Shown: positions 16,445-26,121 of the stretch, one piece after another | Numbering within the stretch: the stretch's first letter is position 1 | Layout: the number at the start of each line of letters is the position of its first letter | Assembly (NCBI RefSeq): GCF_006716815.1 | Contig: NZ_VFPS01000003.1 | Coordinates: forward strand, 124,001-188,000 | From: Microbacterium lacticum | Lineage (GTDB): Bacteria > Actinomycetota > Actinomycetes > Actinomycetales > Microbacteriaceae | Reading direction: 5' to 3' | Length of the DNA: 64,000 nt | The notes under the pieces: model-generated | Database searches by the model: none | Told to the model about the DNA's origin: nothing | Seen by the model: the letters and a program-made list of their open reading frames with translations, nothing else | Position numbers and translations under genes: made by a program

Positions 16445-17854
16445 GTGGCATCCGACGACCTCGACATCCGCAGCGGCGGCATCGTCGCGGTCGACACCGA
16501 GACCCTGCGCGCCGCCGCCGCGCGGCTCGTGGCCGAAGGCGTCGCGTGCGAGGAGCTGCGCGCGAGCCTCGACCGGGCGCGCCGGCTCGTGAGCGCGGAG
16601 GGGGTGTGGTTCGCACCGCCCACGGGGGCGGCCATCGACGCGGGCGAGCGCAGTCGCCGCCTCGCGCACGATCTGCAGGCGATGGCGAACACCTACGAGG
16701 TCGCCGAGCTGGCCTCGGCGGCGGCGATCGCCGAGGCGGCGGGCGACGCCGACCTCGCCGCGAGCCTGCGCGGACGGGCGGCGGAGATCCTCGTCGCCGA
16801 TCCCGCGGCGATCGCGAAGCTCGCGGCCCTGGCGGTGCACTGGCGCGGCCAGAACGTGACCGCCCTCATCGGGCAGTACTCGGCGCCGGGCATCCCAGGC
16901 GCGCCCTCCCCGTTCGACGCGGGCGGGTTGATGGTCGTGGCGACGACGCTCATCTCGATCATCGGCCGCGGCACGGTGGAGCAGGGTGCGCGGCTCGGCG
17001 GCGCAGGCGATCCGGTGCGCATCGCGCGACGGGGTGAGGGGCGCACGACGGCGCCGACGTCGCTGACGCAGGTCGTCGACCGCATCCCGCAGGGCGAGAA
17101 CCGGGTGCGGGTCGAGCGGTACACGCTGCCGAGCGGCGAGCGGCAGTTCATGGTCTACGCGACCGGAACGGCGGGCCTCGGCGTGCGCGAGGTCGCGAAC
17201 TGGCGCGCCAACACCGACCTCTACCTGGGTCGCGGACGCGCCGCCTCGTTCGAGGCGACGATGGCCGCGCTCGCCGACGCCGGCGCGCGGCCGGGTGACA
17301 CGGTGAACGTGGCCGGCTATTCGCAGGGCGCGGCGGTGGCCTCGTTCATCGCCCTCGACGACACCTACGACGTGCCGATGCTGATCACGTTCGGCGACCC
17401 CGTGCAGGCCGACGTCGGCGCCGACACGCTGAGCGTGGCCGTGCGTCACAACGACGACCCGGTATCGGCGCTCGCCGACGGCGGGTTCGCCGCGGGCGTC
17501 GGGGCGGAGGGCAGTTTCGTCGCGTCGCGCGAGACGCCGGGGACGGCGTGGACCGGCCAGGGTCCGATCGGCTCGCACCTGCTCGACACCTACCGCGAGA
17601 CCGCGGGGATGCTCGACACCTCCTCCGACCCCCGTATGGACGGGGTGCGCGAGCGGTGGCAGGCGCTCGCGCAGGCGACCTCGGTGGAGGTATTCGTCTA
17701 CGAGGCGACCCGCGGCACGGGCGAGTCGGTCGACGTGGGCGCGCCGACCGTGCCGGGGGCGCCCGCGGTGCCGGGCGTCGGTGGTGCGCCGGCGGCGCCC
17801 TGGCCGCGGAGCGGGGGCGGTGTCAGCTCCGGCGCGTCTGCGGACGCAGGATGA
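16445..17854 (+). CDS. WXG/LXG-like N-terminal helices with alpha/beta hydrolase domain
   Basis: The 469-residue protein has a helical N-terminal region (about 1-120, ending in a second helix pair) like type VII secretion substrates, a hydrophobic stretch near 160-180, then an alpha/beta hydrolase-like domain from about 225 with the nucleophile elbow GYSQGA and a late conserved HNDDPVSAL segment resembling cutinase/lipase-like and alpha/beta hydrolase (DUF1023-like) proteins. There is no Sec signal peptide. The C-terminal 30 residues are Gly/Pro/Ser-rich and overlap a holin-type remnant on the other strand. A secreted esterase or toxin is possible; neither can be shown here. Confidence 0.65.
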   Translation: MASDDLDIRSGGIVAVDTETLRAAAARLVAEGVACEELRASLDRARRLVSAEGVWFAPPTGAAIDAGERSRRLAHDLQAMANTYEVAELASAAAIAEAAGDADLAASLRGRAAEILVADPAAIAKLAALAVHWRGQNVTALIGQYSAPGIPGAPSPFDAGGLMVVATTLISIIGRGTVEQGARLGGAGDPVRIARRGEGRTTAPTSLTQVVDRIPQGENRVRVERYTLPSGERQFMVYATGTAGLGVREVANWRANTDLYLGRGRAASFEATMAALADAGARPGDTVNVAGYSQGAAVASFIALDDTYDVPMLITFGDPVQADVGADTLSVAVRHNDDPVSALADGGFAAGVGAEGSFVASRETPGTAWTGQGPIGSHLLDTYRETAGMLDTSSDPRMDGVRERWQALAQATSVEVFVYEATRGTGESVDVGAPTVPGAPAVPGVGGAPAAPWPRSGGGVSSGASADAG

Positions 17855-17975
17855 TGCCGAACACCCAGTTGATGAGCGAGATGATCAGCGCCGCCACCAC
17901 GCCGAGCCAGAAGCTGCCGAGCGAGAGGCCCCAGCCCCACCACTGCGTGAACCACGCGGTGATCCACTTGGTGGT
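17823..17975 (-). pseudogene. Phage-holin-4-like membrane protein, C-terminal remnant
   Basis: Read on the minus strand from about 17975, the sequence gives KWITAWFTQWWGWGLSLG, then a hydrophobic helix (FWLGVVAALIISLINWVFGI) and a basic tail LRPQTRRS ending at TGA (17823-17825). This matches the last helix and tail of the phage_holin_4_2 family of small membrane proteins. An in-frame stop lies immediately upstream (17976-17978) and no start exists, so only about 48 C-terminal residues remain. Confidence 0.55.
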
Positions 17976-18004
17976 TCAGTCTTCCACGGCGGAGGCGTCG
18001 TCGG

Positions 18005-18082
18005 CAGGAGGAATGCGAACGTCAGGGAGAGCGAGAGGCGCTTGTTTCCGTCGAACGGGGGATGATTCTGCGCGAGAGAGCT
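18005..18082 (-). pseudogene. Fic/Doc-family toxin remnant
   Basis: On the minus strand the reading SSLAQNHPPFDGNKRLSLSL followed by TFAFLL shows the Doc/Fic core motif HxxxDGNKR, used for phosphate or AMP transfer in death-on-curing toxins. Only about 26 residues around the motif are recognisable; the N-terminal two thirds and the C terminus are absent, and the segment joins the holin-like remnant. It cannot make a functional toxin. The assignment depends on one short but characteristic motif. Confidence 0.5.
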
Positions 18083-18132
18083 ACCGATCCGGTATCACCC
18101 GGGTGGATGCTTCGCCCTCGTAGACTGCTCGC

Positions 18133-19200
18133 GTGAGTGACCTCCCCGTGCGCATCCGTCCCGAGATCGCGGCGCTGCCCGCCTACAAGCAGGGCAGGCA
18201 GGCCGGCGCCGACGCGTTCAAGCTCTCGAGCAACGAGAACCCGTTCGATCCGCTCCCGGGTGTCGTGCAGGCGGTGCAGGCGGCACACGGCTTCAATCGC
18301 TATCCGGATGCCACGGCCGCGCGCCTGCGCGCGCGCCTCGCCGAGCGGTTCGGCACGACCGACGACCACGTGCACGTCGCGGCGGGCTCGGTGTCGATCC
18401 TGTTCCAGCTCGCTCAGGCGACGAGCGGCGCGGGCGACGAGATCCTCTTCTCGTGGCGGTCATTCGAGGCGTACCCGAGCCTCGCCACCGTCGCCGGATC
18501 GACCGCGGTCACCGTGCCGAACGACGCCGACGGCCGGCACGACCTCGACGCGATGGCGGACGCCGTCACCGACCGTACCCGCATGATCATCGTCTGCACG
18601 CCGAACAATCCGACCGGGCCCGTGGTCACGCAGGCGGGGTTCGACGCGTTCCTCGCCCGTGTCCCCGCCGACGTGCTGATCGTGCTCGACGAGGCGTACG
18701 CCGAGTTCGTCACCGACCCCGACGCCGTCGACGGTGCGCGCGTGCTGGCGGCCGGGCATCCGAACGTCGTCGTGCTGCGCACGTTCTCGAAGGCGTACGG
18801 GCTCGCCGGGCTGCGGGTGGGCTACGCCGTCGGCGACCCGCGCGTGCTCGCCGCGGCGCGGTCGACGGGCATCCCGCTGTCGGTGACGGCCGCCGCCGAA
18901 GAGGCCGCCCTCGCGAGCCTCGACGCCGAGGATGAGCTGCGGGAGCGCGTCGCCGAGCTCGCCGTGCGTCGTGATGAGCTGGCCGCGCGGCTGCGCGAGA
19001 CCGGCTGGGATGTCCCCGAGGCGCAGGGCAACTTCGTGTGGCTGCCCGCGGGCGACCGCGCCCTCGAGGTGGCGGAGGCCTTCGAGGCGGCGGGGCTCAT
19101 CGTGCGCCCCTTCGCCGGCGACGGCGTGCGCATCTCGATCGGCGAGGCCGAATCGCTGGGGCACATCGTCCGCGTCGCAGCATCCGTCGCCCCGCGCTGA
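18133..19200 (+). CDS. hisC: Histidinol-phosphate / aromatic aminotransferase
   Basis: The 355-residue class I/II aminotransferase shows [10 protein letters not shown] near the N terminus, [17 protein letters not shown], and the pyridoxal-phosphate lysine Lys220 in [14 protein letters not shown]. These fit HisC-type enzymes, which transfer amino groups to histidinol phosphate or, in the actinomycete Pat branch, to phenylpyruvate. No other his genes are nearby and it precedes a 2-oxoacid dehydrogenase operon, so the aromatic branch is quite possible. TAGACT at 18121-18126 lies 6 bases before the GTG start (leaderless). Confidence 0.88.
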   Translation: MSDLPVRIRPEIAALPAYKQGRQAGADAFKLSSNENPFDPLPGVVQAVQAAHGFNRYPDATAARLRARLAERFGTTDDHVHVAAGSVSILFQLAQATSGAGDEILFSWRSFEAYPSLATVAGSTAVTVPNDADGRHDLDAMADAVTDRTRMIIVCTPNNPTGPVVTQAGFDAFLARVPADVLIVLDEAYAEFVTDPDAVDGARVLAAGHPNVVVLRTFSKAYGLAGLRVGYAVGDPRVLAAARSTGIPLSVTAAAEEAALASLDAEDELRERVAELAVRRDELAARLRETGWDVPEAQGNFVWLPAGDRALEVAEAFEAAGLIVRPFAGDGVRISIGEAESLGHIVRVAASVAPR

Positions 19201-19280
19201 CCCCCGCGCACCCCCAAAACGACCCACCCCGGTTGTGCCGGGTCGACGGCGGTTCGAGGCATCCGTTGTGCTCGTCATGC

Positions 19281-19304
19281 AGACCCGCGCATACCTGCGG
19301 GTCT
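19281..19304. promoter_or_regulatory. Inverted repeat at the E1 alpha promoter
   Basis: AGACCCGC (19281-19288) and GCGGGTCT (19297-19304) are perfect complements around an 8-base spacer. The TACCGT -10 box (19304-19309) begins at the last base of the repeat, and the ATG follows 6 bases later. A protein bound here would cover the promoter, so this is a likely operator for the dehydrogenase operon. It is too short of T residues to be a terminator for the upstream gene. Confidence 0.5.
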
Positions 19305-19315
19305 ACCGTGGATAC

Positions 19316-20446
19316 ATGACCCCGCCTGACGACCCGGCACTCGTGCGCGTTCTGGCCTCCGACGGGACGTTCGCGCCGACGCCCGAAGCGGAGCGCTACC
19401 TCCCCCTGATCGACGCGCTCACCGACAGCGACCTCGAGACGTTCTACCGCGACATGGTGACCGTGCGCGCGTTCGACCGGCAGGCCACCAACCTGCAGCG
19501 CCAGGGCCAGCTCGCCCTCTGGCCGCCCTCCTTCGGCCAGGAGGCCGCGCAGGTCGGCTCGGTGCGCGCGACGCGCCCGCAGGACCACATCTTCCCGAGC
19601 TACCGCGAACACGTCGTGGCGACCACCCGCGGCGTCGACCCGATCGACATCATCCGCGTGATGCGCGGGCTCACGCACGGCGGCTGGGACCCGACCGACC
19701 CGAAGAACGGCAACACGCACATCTACACCCTCGTGCTCGGCTCGCAGACCCTGCACGCCACCGGCTACGCGATGGGCCTCGCCTTCGACGGCAAGTGCGG
19801 CACCGGCGATCCCGAGCGCGACACCGCCGTCATCGTCTACTACGGCGACGGCGCCTCGAGCCAGGGCGACGTGCACGAGGCGATGGTGTTCGCGAACACC
19901 TACCGCACGCCCGAGGTGTTCTTCCTGCAGAACAACCAGTGGGCGATCTCGGTGCCCGTCGCCATCCAGTCGCGCGCCCCGCTCTACCGGCGCGCCGAAG
20001 GCTACGGCATGCCCTCGACCCTCGTCGACGGCAACGACGTGCTCGCCAGCTACGCCGTCTCGAAGCTCGCCCTCGACGAGGCGCGCACGGGCGAGGGCCC
20101 CCGTGCCATCGAGGCGATGACCTACCGCATGGGCGCCCACACCACGAGCGACGACCCCACGAAGTACCGCACCTCCGACGAGGAGCAGTCGTGGGCCCGA
20201 CGCGACCCGATCGTGCGGATGCGCGTCTACCTCGAAGGACGGGGCGCCTCGGGCGCGTTCTTCGACGACGTGGATGCCCAGGCCGCCGCCGCTGCCGACG
20301 ACGTGCGCGTCCGCACCAACGAGCTTGGCGGGCTCGAGGCATCCACGATGTTCGCGCACGTCTACAGCGATCCGCACCCGCTCATGCAGGAGCAGGAGCG
20401 CTGGCTCGCCGATTACGAGGCCTCGTTCGAAGGGGGTGCCGCGTGA
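19316..20446 (+). CDS. 2-oxoacid dehydrogenase E1 component, alpha subunit
   Basis: The 376-residue protein binds thiamine pyrophosphate and decarboxylates a 2-oxoacid. The cofactor motif GDGASSQGDVHEAMVFANTY with NNQWAIS is complete. SFGQEAAQVGS and the HTTSDDPTKYR phosphorylation-loop region are typical of the branched-chain or pyruvate E1 alpha group. The split E1 with a neighbouring E2 favours branched-chain 2-oxoacids (valine, leucine, isoleucine breakdown or fatty-acid primers), but pyruvate cannot be excluded. The start at ATG 19316 follows the TACCGT box; earlier in-frame starts would include the inverted repeat. Confidence 0.9.
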   Translation: MTPPDDPALVRVLASDGTFAPTPEAERYLPLIDALTDSDLETFYRDMVTVRAFDRQATNLQRQGQLALWPPSFGQEAAQVGSVRATRPQDHIFPSYREHVVATTRGVDPIDIIRVMRGLTHGGWDPTDPKNGNTHIYTLVLGSQTLHATGYAMGLAFDGKCGTGDPERDTAVIVYYGDGASSQGDVHEAMVFANTYRTPEVFFLQNNQWAISVPVAIQSRAPLYRRAEGYGMPSTLVDGNDVLASYAVSKLALDEARTGEGPRAIEAMTYRMGAHTTSDDPTKYRTSDEEQSWARRDPIVRMRVYLEGRGASGAFFDDVDAQAAAAADDVRVRTNELGGLEASTMFAHVYSDPHPLMQEQERWLADYEASFEGGAA

Positions 20447-21507
20447 GCATTTCGACCAGCGACACGACGAGCGCGTCGACCAGCGGCGCGACCGGCGGCG
20501 CGACGCAGACCGCCCCCGCCGCGGAGGCCGCGGTCGTGGCCATGCCCTTCGCGAAGGCCCTCAACGCGGGCCTGCGCGCGGCGATGGCCGCCGACGATCA
20601 CGTGCTCATGATGGGCGAGGACATCGGCAAGCTCGGCGGCGTCTTCCGCGTCACCGAGGGGCTGCAGGCCGAGTTCGGCGACCGCCGCGTGCTCGACACG
20701 CCGCTCGCGGAGTCGGGCATCGTCGGCACAGCGATCGGCCTCGCGATGGCGGGCTTCCGCCCCGTCGTCGAGATCCAGTTCGACGGGTTCGTGTTCCCCG
20801 CGTTCGACCAGATCACCACGCAGCTGGCGAAGATGACGAACCGGCTCGAGGGCGCGGCATCCCTGCCCGTCGTCATCCGCATTCCCTATGGCGGCCACAT
20901 CGGCGCGATCGAGCACCACCAGGAGAGCCCCGAGACCTACTTCGCGCACACGCCCGGCCTGCGGGTGGTCAGCCCGTCGACGCCGAACGACGCGTACTGG
21001 ATGATCCAGGATGCCATCGCGTCGAACGATCCCGTGATCTTCCTCGAGCCCAAGGCCAAGTACTGGATGAAAGGCGAGGTCGACCCGAGCCAGCGCGCCC
21101 TGCCGCTGCACGCGTCGCGGATCGTGCGTCGCGGCACCGACGTGACCCTCGTCGGTCACGGCGCGATGGTCGCGACGCTGCTGCAGGCGGCCGCGCTCGC
21201 CGAGAGCGAGGGCACCTCGTGCGAGGTCGTCGACGTGCGCTCGCTGTCGCCGATCGACTACGCGCCGATCCTCGACTCGGTGCGCCGCACCGGGCGGATG
21301 GTCTACGCGCAGGAGGCCCCGGGCAACGTGTCGGTGGGCTCGGAGGTCGCCGCGACGGTCATGGAGCGCGCCTTCTTCGCCCTCGAATCGCCCGTCATCC
21401 GGGTGTCGGGCTTCGACGTGCCCTTCCCGCCCGCGAAGCTCGAGGGCACGTACCTGCCCGACGCCGACCGCATCCTCGAGGCCGTCGACCGCTCCCTCGC
21501 CTACTGA
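20443..21507 (+). CDS. 2-oxoacid dehydrogenase E1 component, beta subunit
   Basis: The 354-residue beta subunit completes the E1 heterotetramer. [17 protein letters not shown] and [19 protein letters not shown] are the standard transketolase-like pyrimidine-binding signatures, and [11 protein letters not shown] carries a conserved active-site histidine. The first about 30 residues are Ser/Thr/Ala-rich and probably disordered. GTG 20443 overlaps the alpha-subunit stop by 4 bases, giving translational coupling and a balanced alpha:beta ratio. Confidence 0.92.
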   Translation: MSISTSDTTSASTSGATGGATQTAPAAEAAVVAMPFAKALNAGLRAAMAADDHVLMMGEDIGKLGGVFRVTEGLQAEFGDRRVLDTPLAESGIVGTAIGLAMAGFRPVVEIQFDGFVFPAFDQITTQLAKMTNRLEGAASLPVVIRIPYGGHIGAIEHHQESPETYFAHTPGLRVVSPSTPNDAYWMIQDAIASNDPVIFLEPKAKYWMKGEVDPSQRALPLHASRIVRRGTDVTLVGHGAMVATLLQAAALAESEGTSCEVVDVRSLSPIDYAPILDSVRRTGRMVYAQEAPGNVSVGSEVAATVMERAFFALESPVIRVSGFDVPFPPAKLEGTYLPDADRILEAVDRSLAY

Positions 21508-21592
21508 CCGTCCCACCCCGACCATGCCCCCACGCGCCCCCGCCTCTTCGGCGAGAACAGGGTGGCGGCGTGGCATCCCTGAGGAGAGCGCC

Positions 21593-23008
21593 ATGAGCAC
21601 GCAGACCTTCCACCTGCCCGACGTCGGCGAGGGCCTGACCGAGGCCGAGATCGTCCAGTGGCGGGTCGCTCCGGGCGACGCCGTCGAGGTCAACGACGTG
21701 CTCGTCGAGATCGAGACCGCCAAGTCGCTCGTCGAGCTGCCGTCGCCGTTCGCGGGCACGGTCGGCGAGCTGCTCGCCCCCGAGGGCGACACGGTCACCG
21801 TGGGCGCCCCGATCATCACGATCGCGGGCGGTGCCGGTGCGCCAGGCGGCGCGGGCGGCGCGGGCGACGCGGCCGGCGGAGCCGCGCAGCAGGATGCCTC
21901 GGTGGGCCTGTCGGCGCACGGCGAGCCGGCCTCCCCGCCCGAGCCCGAGGGCGAAGGTGCGGTGCTCGTCGGCTACGGCACGGGCGGCGCGGTCGCCTCG
22001 CGCCGCACCCCGCGCGCGGCGCGCGGCGCCGCCGGCCGGAGCGCCGCCGTCAAGGCGTCGGTAGGCGTGGTCGCCAAGCCCCCGGTGCGCAAGCTCGCGC
22101 GCGACCTGGGCGTCGATCTGGCGCAGGTGACCCCGAGCGGACCGGCGGGCGAGGTCACGCGCGACGACGTCGTGACGCACGCCGAGCAGGCGAGCGTCTT
22201 CCGCAACATCGCGACCCCGGCGGCCCCCGCCGTGCGCGAGCACACGATCCCCGTCTCGCACGCCCCGGCATCCGTGTCGGCGCCGTCCGCACCGCCCGCC
22301 GGAGATCGCGAGGAGACGATCCCGGTCAAGGGCGTGCGCAAGGCGACCTCGTCGGCCATGGTGCGCTCGGCGTACACCGCGCCGCACGTGTCGGTGTGGA
22401 CCGACGTGGATGCCACGCGCACGATGGAGCTCGTCAAGCGGCTCAAGGCGTCGCCCGACTTCGCCGACATCAAGGTGTCGCCGCTGCTGATCGTGGCGCG
22501 CGCGGTGATCTGGGCGGCGCGCCGCACGCCGCTGGTCGGCGCCGCGTGGATCGACAACGAGGACGGCTCGGCCGAGATCCGTGTGCGCAACTACGTGAAC
22601 CTCGGCATCGCCGCGGCCACCCCGCGGGGGCTCCTCGTGCCGAACATCAAGGACGCGCAGGACCTCAGCCTGCGCGAGCTGGCGCGCGCGCTCGAGAAGC
22701 TCACGCTCACGGCGCGCGAGGGCAAGACCTCGCCCGCCGACCAGCAGGGCGGCACGATCACGATCACCAACATCGGCGTCTTCGGCATGGATGCCGGCAC
22801 CCCGATCATCAACCCGGGGGAGTCGGGGATCGTCGCGATGGGCACGATCCGGCAGAAGCCGTGGGTCGTCGACGGCGAGGTGCGCCCGCGCTACGTGACG
22901 ACGGTGTCGGGCTCCTTCGATCACCGCGTCATCGACGGCGACGGCATGAGCCGGTTCATCGCCGACGTGGCATCCATTCTCGAAGAGCCGGCGCTGCTGC
23001 TCGACTGA
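21593..23008 (+). CDS. 2-oxoacid dehydrogenase E2 (dihydrolipoamide acyltransferase)
   Basis: The 471-residue E2 has one lipoyl domain (residues 1-80) with the lipoylated Lys44 in IETAKSLVE, a Gly/Ala-rich linker, a peripheral subunit-binding domain near 155-195 ([20 protein letters not shown]), a second linker, and the catalytic acyltransferase domain with His444 in [14 protein letters not shown] 21593 follows GAGGAGAG. It lies 85 bases after E1 beta in the same direction. No lipoamide dehydrogenase (E3) gene is adjacent, so a shared E3 from elsewhere is expected. Confidence 0.94.
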   Translation: MSTQTFHLPDVGEGLTEAEIVQWRVAPGDAVEVNDVLVEIETAKSLVELPSPFAGTVGELLAPEGDTVTVGAPIITIAGGAGAPGGAGGAGDAAGGAAQQDASVGLSAHGEPASPPEPEGEGAVLVGYGTGGAVASRRTPRAARGAAGRSAAVKASVGVVAKPPVRKLARDLGVDLAQVTPSGPAGEVTRDDVVTHAEQASVFRNIATPAAPAVREHTIPVSHAPASVSAPSAPPAGDREETIPVKGVRKATSSAMVRSAYTAPHVSVWTDVDATRTMELVKRLKASPDFADIKVSPLLIVARAVIWAARRTPLVGAAWIDNEDGSAEIRVRNYVNLGIAAATPRGLLVPNIKDAQDLSLRELARALEKLTLTAREGKTSPADQQGGTITITNIGVFGMDAGTPIINPGESGIVAMGTIRQKPWVVDGEVRPRYVTTVSGSFDHRVIDGDGMSRFIADVASILEEPALLLD

Positions 23009-23098
23009 TCACCGGGCCCGATCAGGGCGCCTGGAAGCTCGCGGGCTGAGCGCCGCGCGCGGGCGACCGCCCTGTACCAGCGGCGCGGACGCCCCGGA

Positions 23099-23683
23099 TC
23101 AGGCGGTCAGGTGCTCGATGAGGATCTGCGTGCCGAGGCCGATCAGCACCAGGCCGCCGAGGATCTCGGCGGGGCGGCGGAACCGCGTGCCGATGCGGTA
23201 GCCGATCAGCACCGCGACGAACGAGAGCACGAAGGTCACGAGGCCGATCGCGGTGATCGCGACCCACACATCGATGTCGAGGAACGCGAACGAGACCCCG
23301 ACGGCGAGGGCGTCGATGCTCGTCGCGATCGCGAGCAGCACCACCTCGCGCGCGCTGTACGCCTCGGTGTCGTGCACGTGGCCCGGGTGCTCCGCGTCGG
23401 CCGGCGGGTCGGGCGTGAGCGCCTCCCAGATCATCTTGCCGCCGACGAGGGCGAGCAGGCCGAACGAGATCCAGTGGTCGAACGGGGCGATCGCCTCGGC
23501 GAACGTCGAACCGAGCAGCCAGCCGAGGAGCGGCATGACCGCCTGCGCGACACCGAACGCCAGGCCGAACACGAGCGCGGTGCGCAGCACGTGCGAACGC
23601 AGCTGCAGCCCCTTGCCGAGGGCGACGGCGAACGCGTCGGCCGACACTCCGAGCGCGAGCAGCAGCAGGGTCCAGGGGGATAT
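23099..23683 (-). CDS. mntP: MntP-like manganese efflux pump, start codon unclear
   Basis: The protein shows the MntP pattern: SPWTLLLLALGVSADAFAVA in the first helix, then a second copy with SIDALAVGVSFAF, each with the conserved aspartate used for manganese export, six helices in all and a His-containing middle loop (HPGHVHDTE). The natural N terminus MSPWTLLLL aligns with an ATA codon at 23683, and no ATG or GTG lies in frame before it; the next possible start, GTG 23647, would cut off half the first helix. Either a non-standard start is used or the start codon has mutated. No Mn riboswitch was recognised upstream. Confidence 0.75.
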   Translation of the reverse strand: MSPWTLLLLALGVSADAFAVALGKGLQLRSHVLRTALVFGLAFGVAQAVMPLLGWLLGSTFAEAIAPFDHWISFGLLALVGGKMIWEALTPDPPADAEHPGHVHDTEAYSAREVVLLAIATSIDALAVGVSFAFLDIDVWVAITAIGLVTFVLSFVAVLIGYRIGTRFRRPAEILGGLVLIGLGTQILIEHLTA

Positions 23684-23693
23684 GGCGGATCCT

Positions 23694-25976
23694 TCATCGA
23701 TGGGGGTGGGGGTGGTCCACGACGTCGTCGAGCGTGGGATGCCGCAGATCAGCCTGCTGCTTCGCGCGCCCCGATCTCAAGCGGAGAGCGGGATTGTCAG
23801 CATTTCGGGCATCCGAACAGCGGCGCGGCCACGGTCGCGCGGCCGCGGTCGTCGGCCGGTGTCGGCGGTCGAGGATGCGACGGGTGGAGGCCTCGGGGGA
23901 GAGGTCCAGGCGTCGCAGCAGCTGCGCGTTGAGCGCCACGACCACCGTCGACAGCGACATCAGCACCGCGCCGACCGCCATCGGCAGCACGAACCCGACG
24001 GGAGCGAGGACGCCCGCCGCGAGCGGCACCGAGATCAGGTTGTACCCCGCCGCCCACCACAGGTTCTGCCGCATCTTGCGGTACGTCGCCCGCGACAGCT
24101 CGATCACCGACAGCACCGAGCGCGGGTCGGAGCTCGCCAGGATGATCCCCGCCGACGCGATCGCGACGTCGGTGCCCGCCCCGATCGCGATCCCGACGTC
24201 CGCCTGGGCGAGCGCGGGCGCATCGTTCACGCCATCTCCGACCATCGCGACCCGCCGGCCCTCGTGCTGCAGCTCGGCGATGCGCGCCGACTTGTCCTCG
24301 GGGCGCACGCCGGCGAACACCCGGTCGATGCCCAGCGCGCCTGCGACCGTCCGGGCGACGGCCTCGGCGTCGCCCGTGATCATGACGACCTCGATCCCGA
24401 GCGCGTGCAGGGCCTCCACCGCCTCGTGCGACTCCGGCCGCACCGCGTCGGCGAGGGCGAGCGCCCCCACCACGTCGCCGTCGACCGCGACGTGCAGGAT
24501 GATCGCGCCGTCGCGCCGCCACGCGTCCGCGGCATCCATCTCCACAGCTCCGATGTCGGACAGCAGACGCGGCCCGCCGACCCGCACCTCGCGCCCGTCG
24601 ACCGTCGCGGTGACGCCGACCGCCGGTGCCGAGCGGAAGTCCGAGGCATCCGGCACGGCCAGGACGCGATCGTCCGCAGCGCGCACGATCGCGCGGGCGA
24701 GGGGATGCTCGCTGTCGGTCTCGGCCGCCGCGGCGAGGGCGAGCACCTCGTTGGCGGTGCGACCGGCGGCCGGTGCGATCTCGGTCACGGCGGGCGTCCC
24801 GGTCGTGAGGGTGCCGGTCTTGTCGAAGACGACGACGTCGACGGTGCGCATGCTCTCCAGGGCGCCGCGGTCCTTCACGAGCACGCCGCCGCGCGCCGCG
24901 CGCTCGGTCGCGATCGAGACGACGAGCGGGATCGCCAGGCCGAGCGCATGCGGGCAGGCGATCACCAGCACGGTGATCGTGCGGACGACCGCCGCGTCGG
25001 GGTCTCCGACGAGGGTCCAGACGGCGGCGGTGATCGCCGCCGCACCGAGCGCGAACCAGAACAGCCACGCCGCGGCGCGGTCGGCGATCAGCTGCGCGCG
25101 CGAGGTGGAGTTCTGCGCCTCGCTGACGAGCCGGCGGATGCCTGCGAGCGTCGTGTCATCGCCCGTCGCGGTGACCTCGACGCGGAGCCCCGAGTCGGTG
25201 GCGACCGTCCCCGCCGTGACCGCGTCGCCGACACCGCGGGAGACCGGGCGCGACTCGCCCGTGACCATCGACTCGTCGACATCGGCCCGCCCGTCGACGA
25301 CGCGCCCGTCGGCGGGCACGCTGCCGCCCGGGCGGACGACGACCACGTCTCCGACACGGAGGTCCGACGGGGCGACGCGCACGACCGTATCGCCCTCCAC
25401 GCGCTCGGCCTCGTCGGGCAGCAGCGCCGCGAGCGAATCGAGCGCCGACATCGTCTGCGCGAGGGAGCGCATCTCGATCCAGTGTCCGAGCAGCATGATG
25501 ACGATGAGGAGTGCGAGCTCCCACCAGAACTCGAGCTCGTGATGCAGGATGCCGAGGGTCGCGCCCCACGACGAGAGGAACGCCACGGTGGTCGCGAGCG
25601 CGATGAGCATCATCATCCCGGGGCGCCGCGTGCGCAGCTCGGCGGCGGCGCCGGTGAGGAACGGCCACCCGCCCCACACGTACATCACGGTGCCGAGGAC
25701 GGGCGAGACCCACAGCAGGCCCGCCGGGACGGTGTAGCCGAGGATCATCGCGAACATCGGCGAGAGCGCCACGACGGGCACGGCGAGGATCAGGTTGATC
25801 CAGAAGAGCTTGCGGAAGCGGGCGACGTGCCCCGCGTGGTCGTGGCCGCCGTGGCCGCCGTGGCCGGCGTGCCCGGCGTGGCTCGCGTCGTGCTGCCCAG
25901 CGTGGCCGCCGTGCCCGGTCTGGCCGCCGTGGTCCATCGGCGCGTCGTGGTCGTGGTCGTGTGTCGGCATCGTCAT
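23694..25976 (-). CDS. Copper-type P1B ATPase (CPH motif, CopB-like)
   Basis: The 760-residue pump has a His-rich cytoplasmic N terminus (about 1-55) instead of a CxxC domain, eight predicted helices, the TGES actuator loop, the phosphorylated DKTGTLT, the metal-site ACPHALG in helix 6 and the GDGVNDAP hinge. A CPH motif marks the P1B-3 group (copper, possibly silver). ATG 25976 follows AGGAGAG; a CsoR-like operator lies about 40 bases further upstream. After the normal end (NAQLLRRLDL) about 65 unrelated, low-complexity residues run on, suggesting the original stop and downstream sequence were altered. Confidence 0.88.
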   Translation of the reverse strand: MTMPTHDHDHDAPMDHGGQTGHGGHAGQHDASHAGHAGHGGHGGHDHAGHVARFRKLFWINLILAVPVVALSPMFAMILGYTVPAGLLWVSPVLGTVMYVWGGWPFLTGAAAELRTRRPGMMMLIALATTVAFLSSWGATLGILHHELEFWWELALLIVIMLLGHWIEMRSLAQTMSALDSLAALLPDEAERVEGDTVVRVAPSDLRVGDVVVVRPGGSVPADGRVVDGRADVDESMVTGESRPVSRGVGDAVTAGTVATDSGLRVEVTATGDDTTLAGIRRLVSEAQNSTSRAQLIADRAAAWLFWFALGAAAITAAVWTLVGDPDAAVVRTITVLVIACPHALGLAIPLVVSIATERAARGGVLVKDRGALESMRTVDVVVFDKTGTLTTGTPAVTEIAPAAGRTANEVLALAAAAETDSEHPLARAIVRAADDRVLAVPDASDFRSAPAVGVTATVDGREVRVGGPRLLSDIGAVEMDAADAWRRDGAIILHVAVDGDVVGALALADAVRPESHEAVEALHALGIEVVMITGDAEAVARTVAGALGIDRVFAGVRPEDKSARIAELQHEGRRVAMVGDGVNDAPALAQADVGIAIGAGTDVAIASAGIILASSDPRSVLSVIELSRATYRKMRQNLWWAAGYNLISVPLAAGVLAPVGFVLPMAVGAVLMSLSTVVVALNAQLLRRLDLSPEASTRRILDRRHRPTTAAARPWPRRCSDARNADNPALRLRSGRAKQQADLRHPTLDDVVDHPHPHR

Positions 25977-26016
25977 CGTCTCTCCTGCAGGGTTGTCGAG
26001 GCCCGATGCAAGCAAC

Positions 26017-26040
26017 GGTATACCCCCGGGGAGTATTCCG
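26017..26040. promoter_or_regulatory. CsoR-like copper operator
   Basis: GTATACCCCCGGGGAGTATT is an AT-flanked G/C-tract pseudo-palindrome, the layout recognised by CsoR copper repressors. It lies between the ATPase start and the zinc-transporter start, nearer to the ATPase. No csoR gene is in the window. Confidence 0.5.
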
Positions 26041-26085
26041 CTGCGCGACCCGACGTCGACTCCGCGCTCACTCCTGCCGTGCGAT

Positions 26086-26115
26086 TTGAGAACGATTATC
26101 AATAACGTCTAGACT
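26086..26115 (+). promoter_or_regulatory. Zur box and leaderless promoter of the zinc transporter operon
   Basis: TTGAGAACGATTATCAA (26086-26102) is an imperfect 17-base palindrome of the Fur/Zur type (TTGA.AA...TT.TCAA). It overlaps the -35 position of the promoter whose -10 is TAGACT (26110-26115). The start ATG of the binding protein follows 6 bases later, so the transcript probably starts at the ATG. Zinc-loaded Zur bound here would block transcription; the zur gene is the fourth gene downstream. Confidence 0.75.
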
Positions 26116-26121
26116 GTCTTC

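Noticed and set aside
23684..23830. Manganese (yybP-ykoY) riboswitch before mntP
   Set aside because: No conserved paired core could be found in the minus-strand leader.
23253..26105. 950-codon plus-strand open frame
   Set aside because: Antisense shadow of the copper ATPase and MntP genes, with no domain and an Arg/His/Asp-heavy composition.
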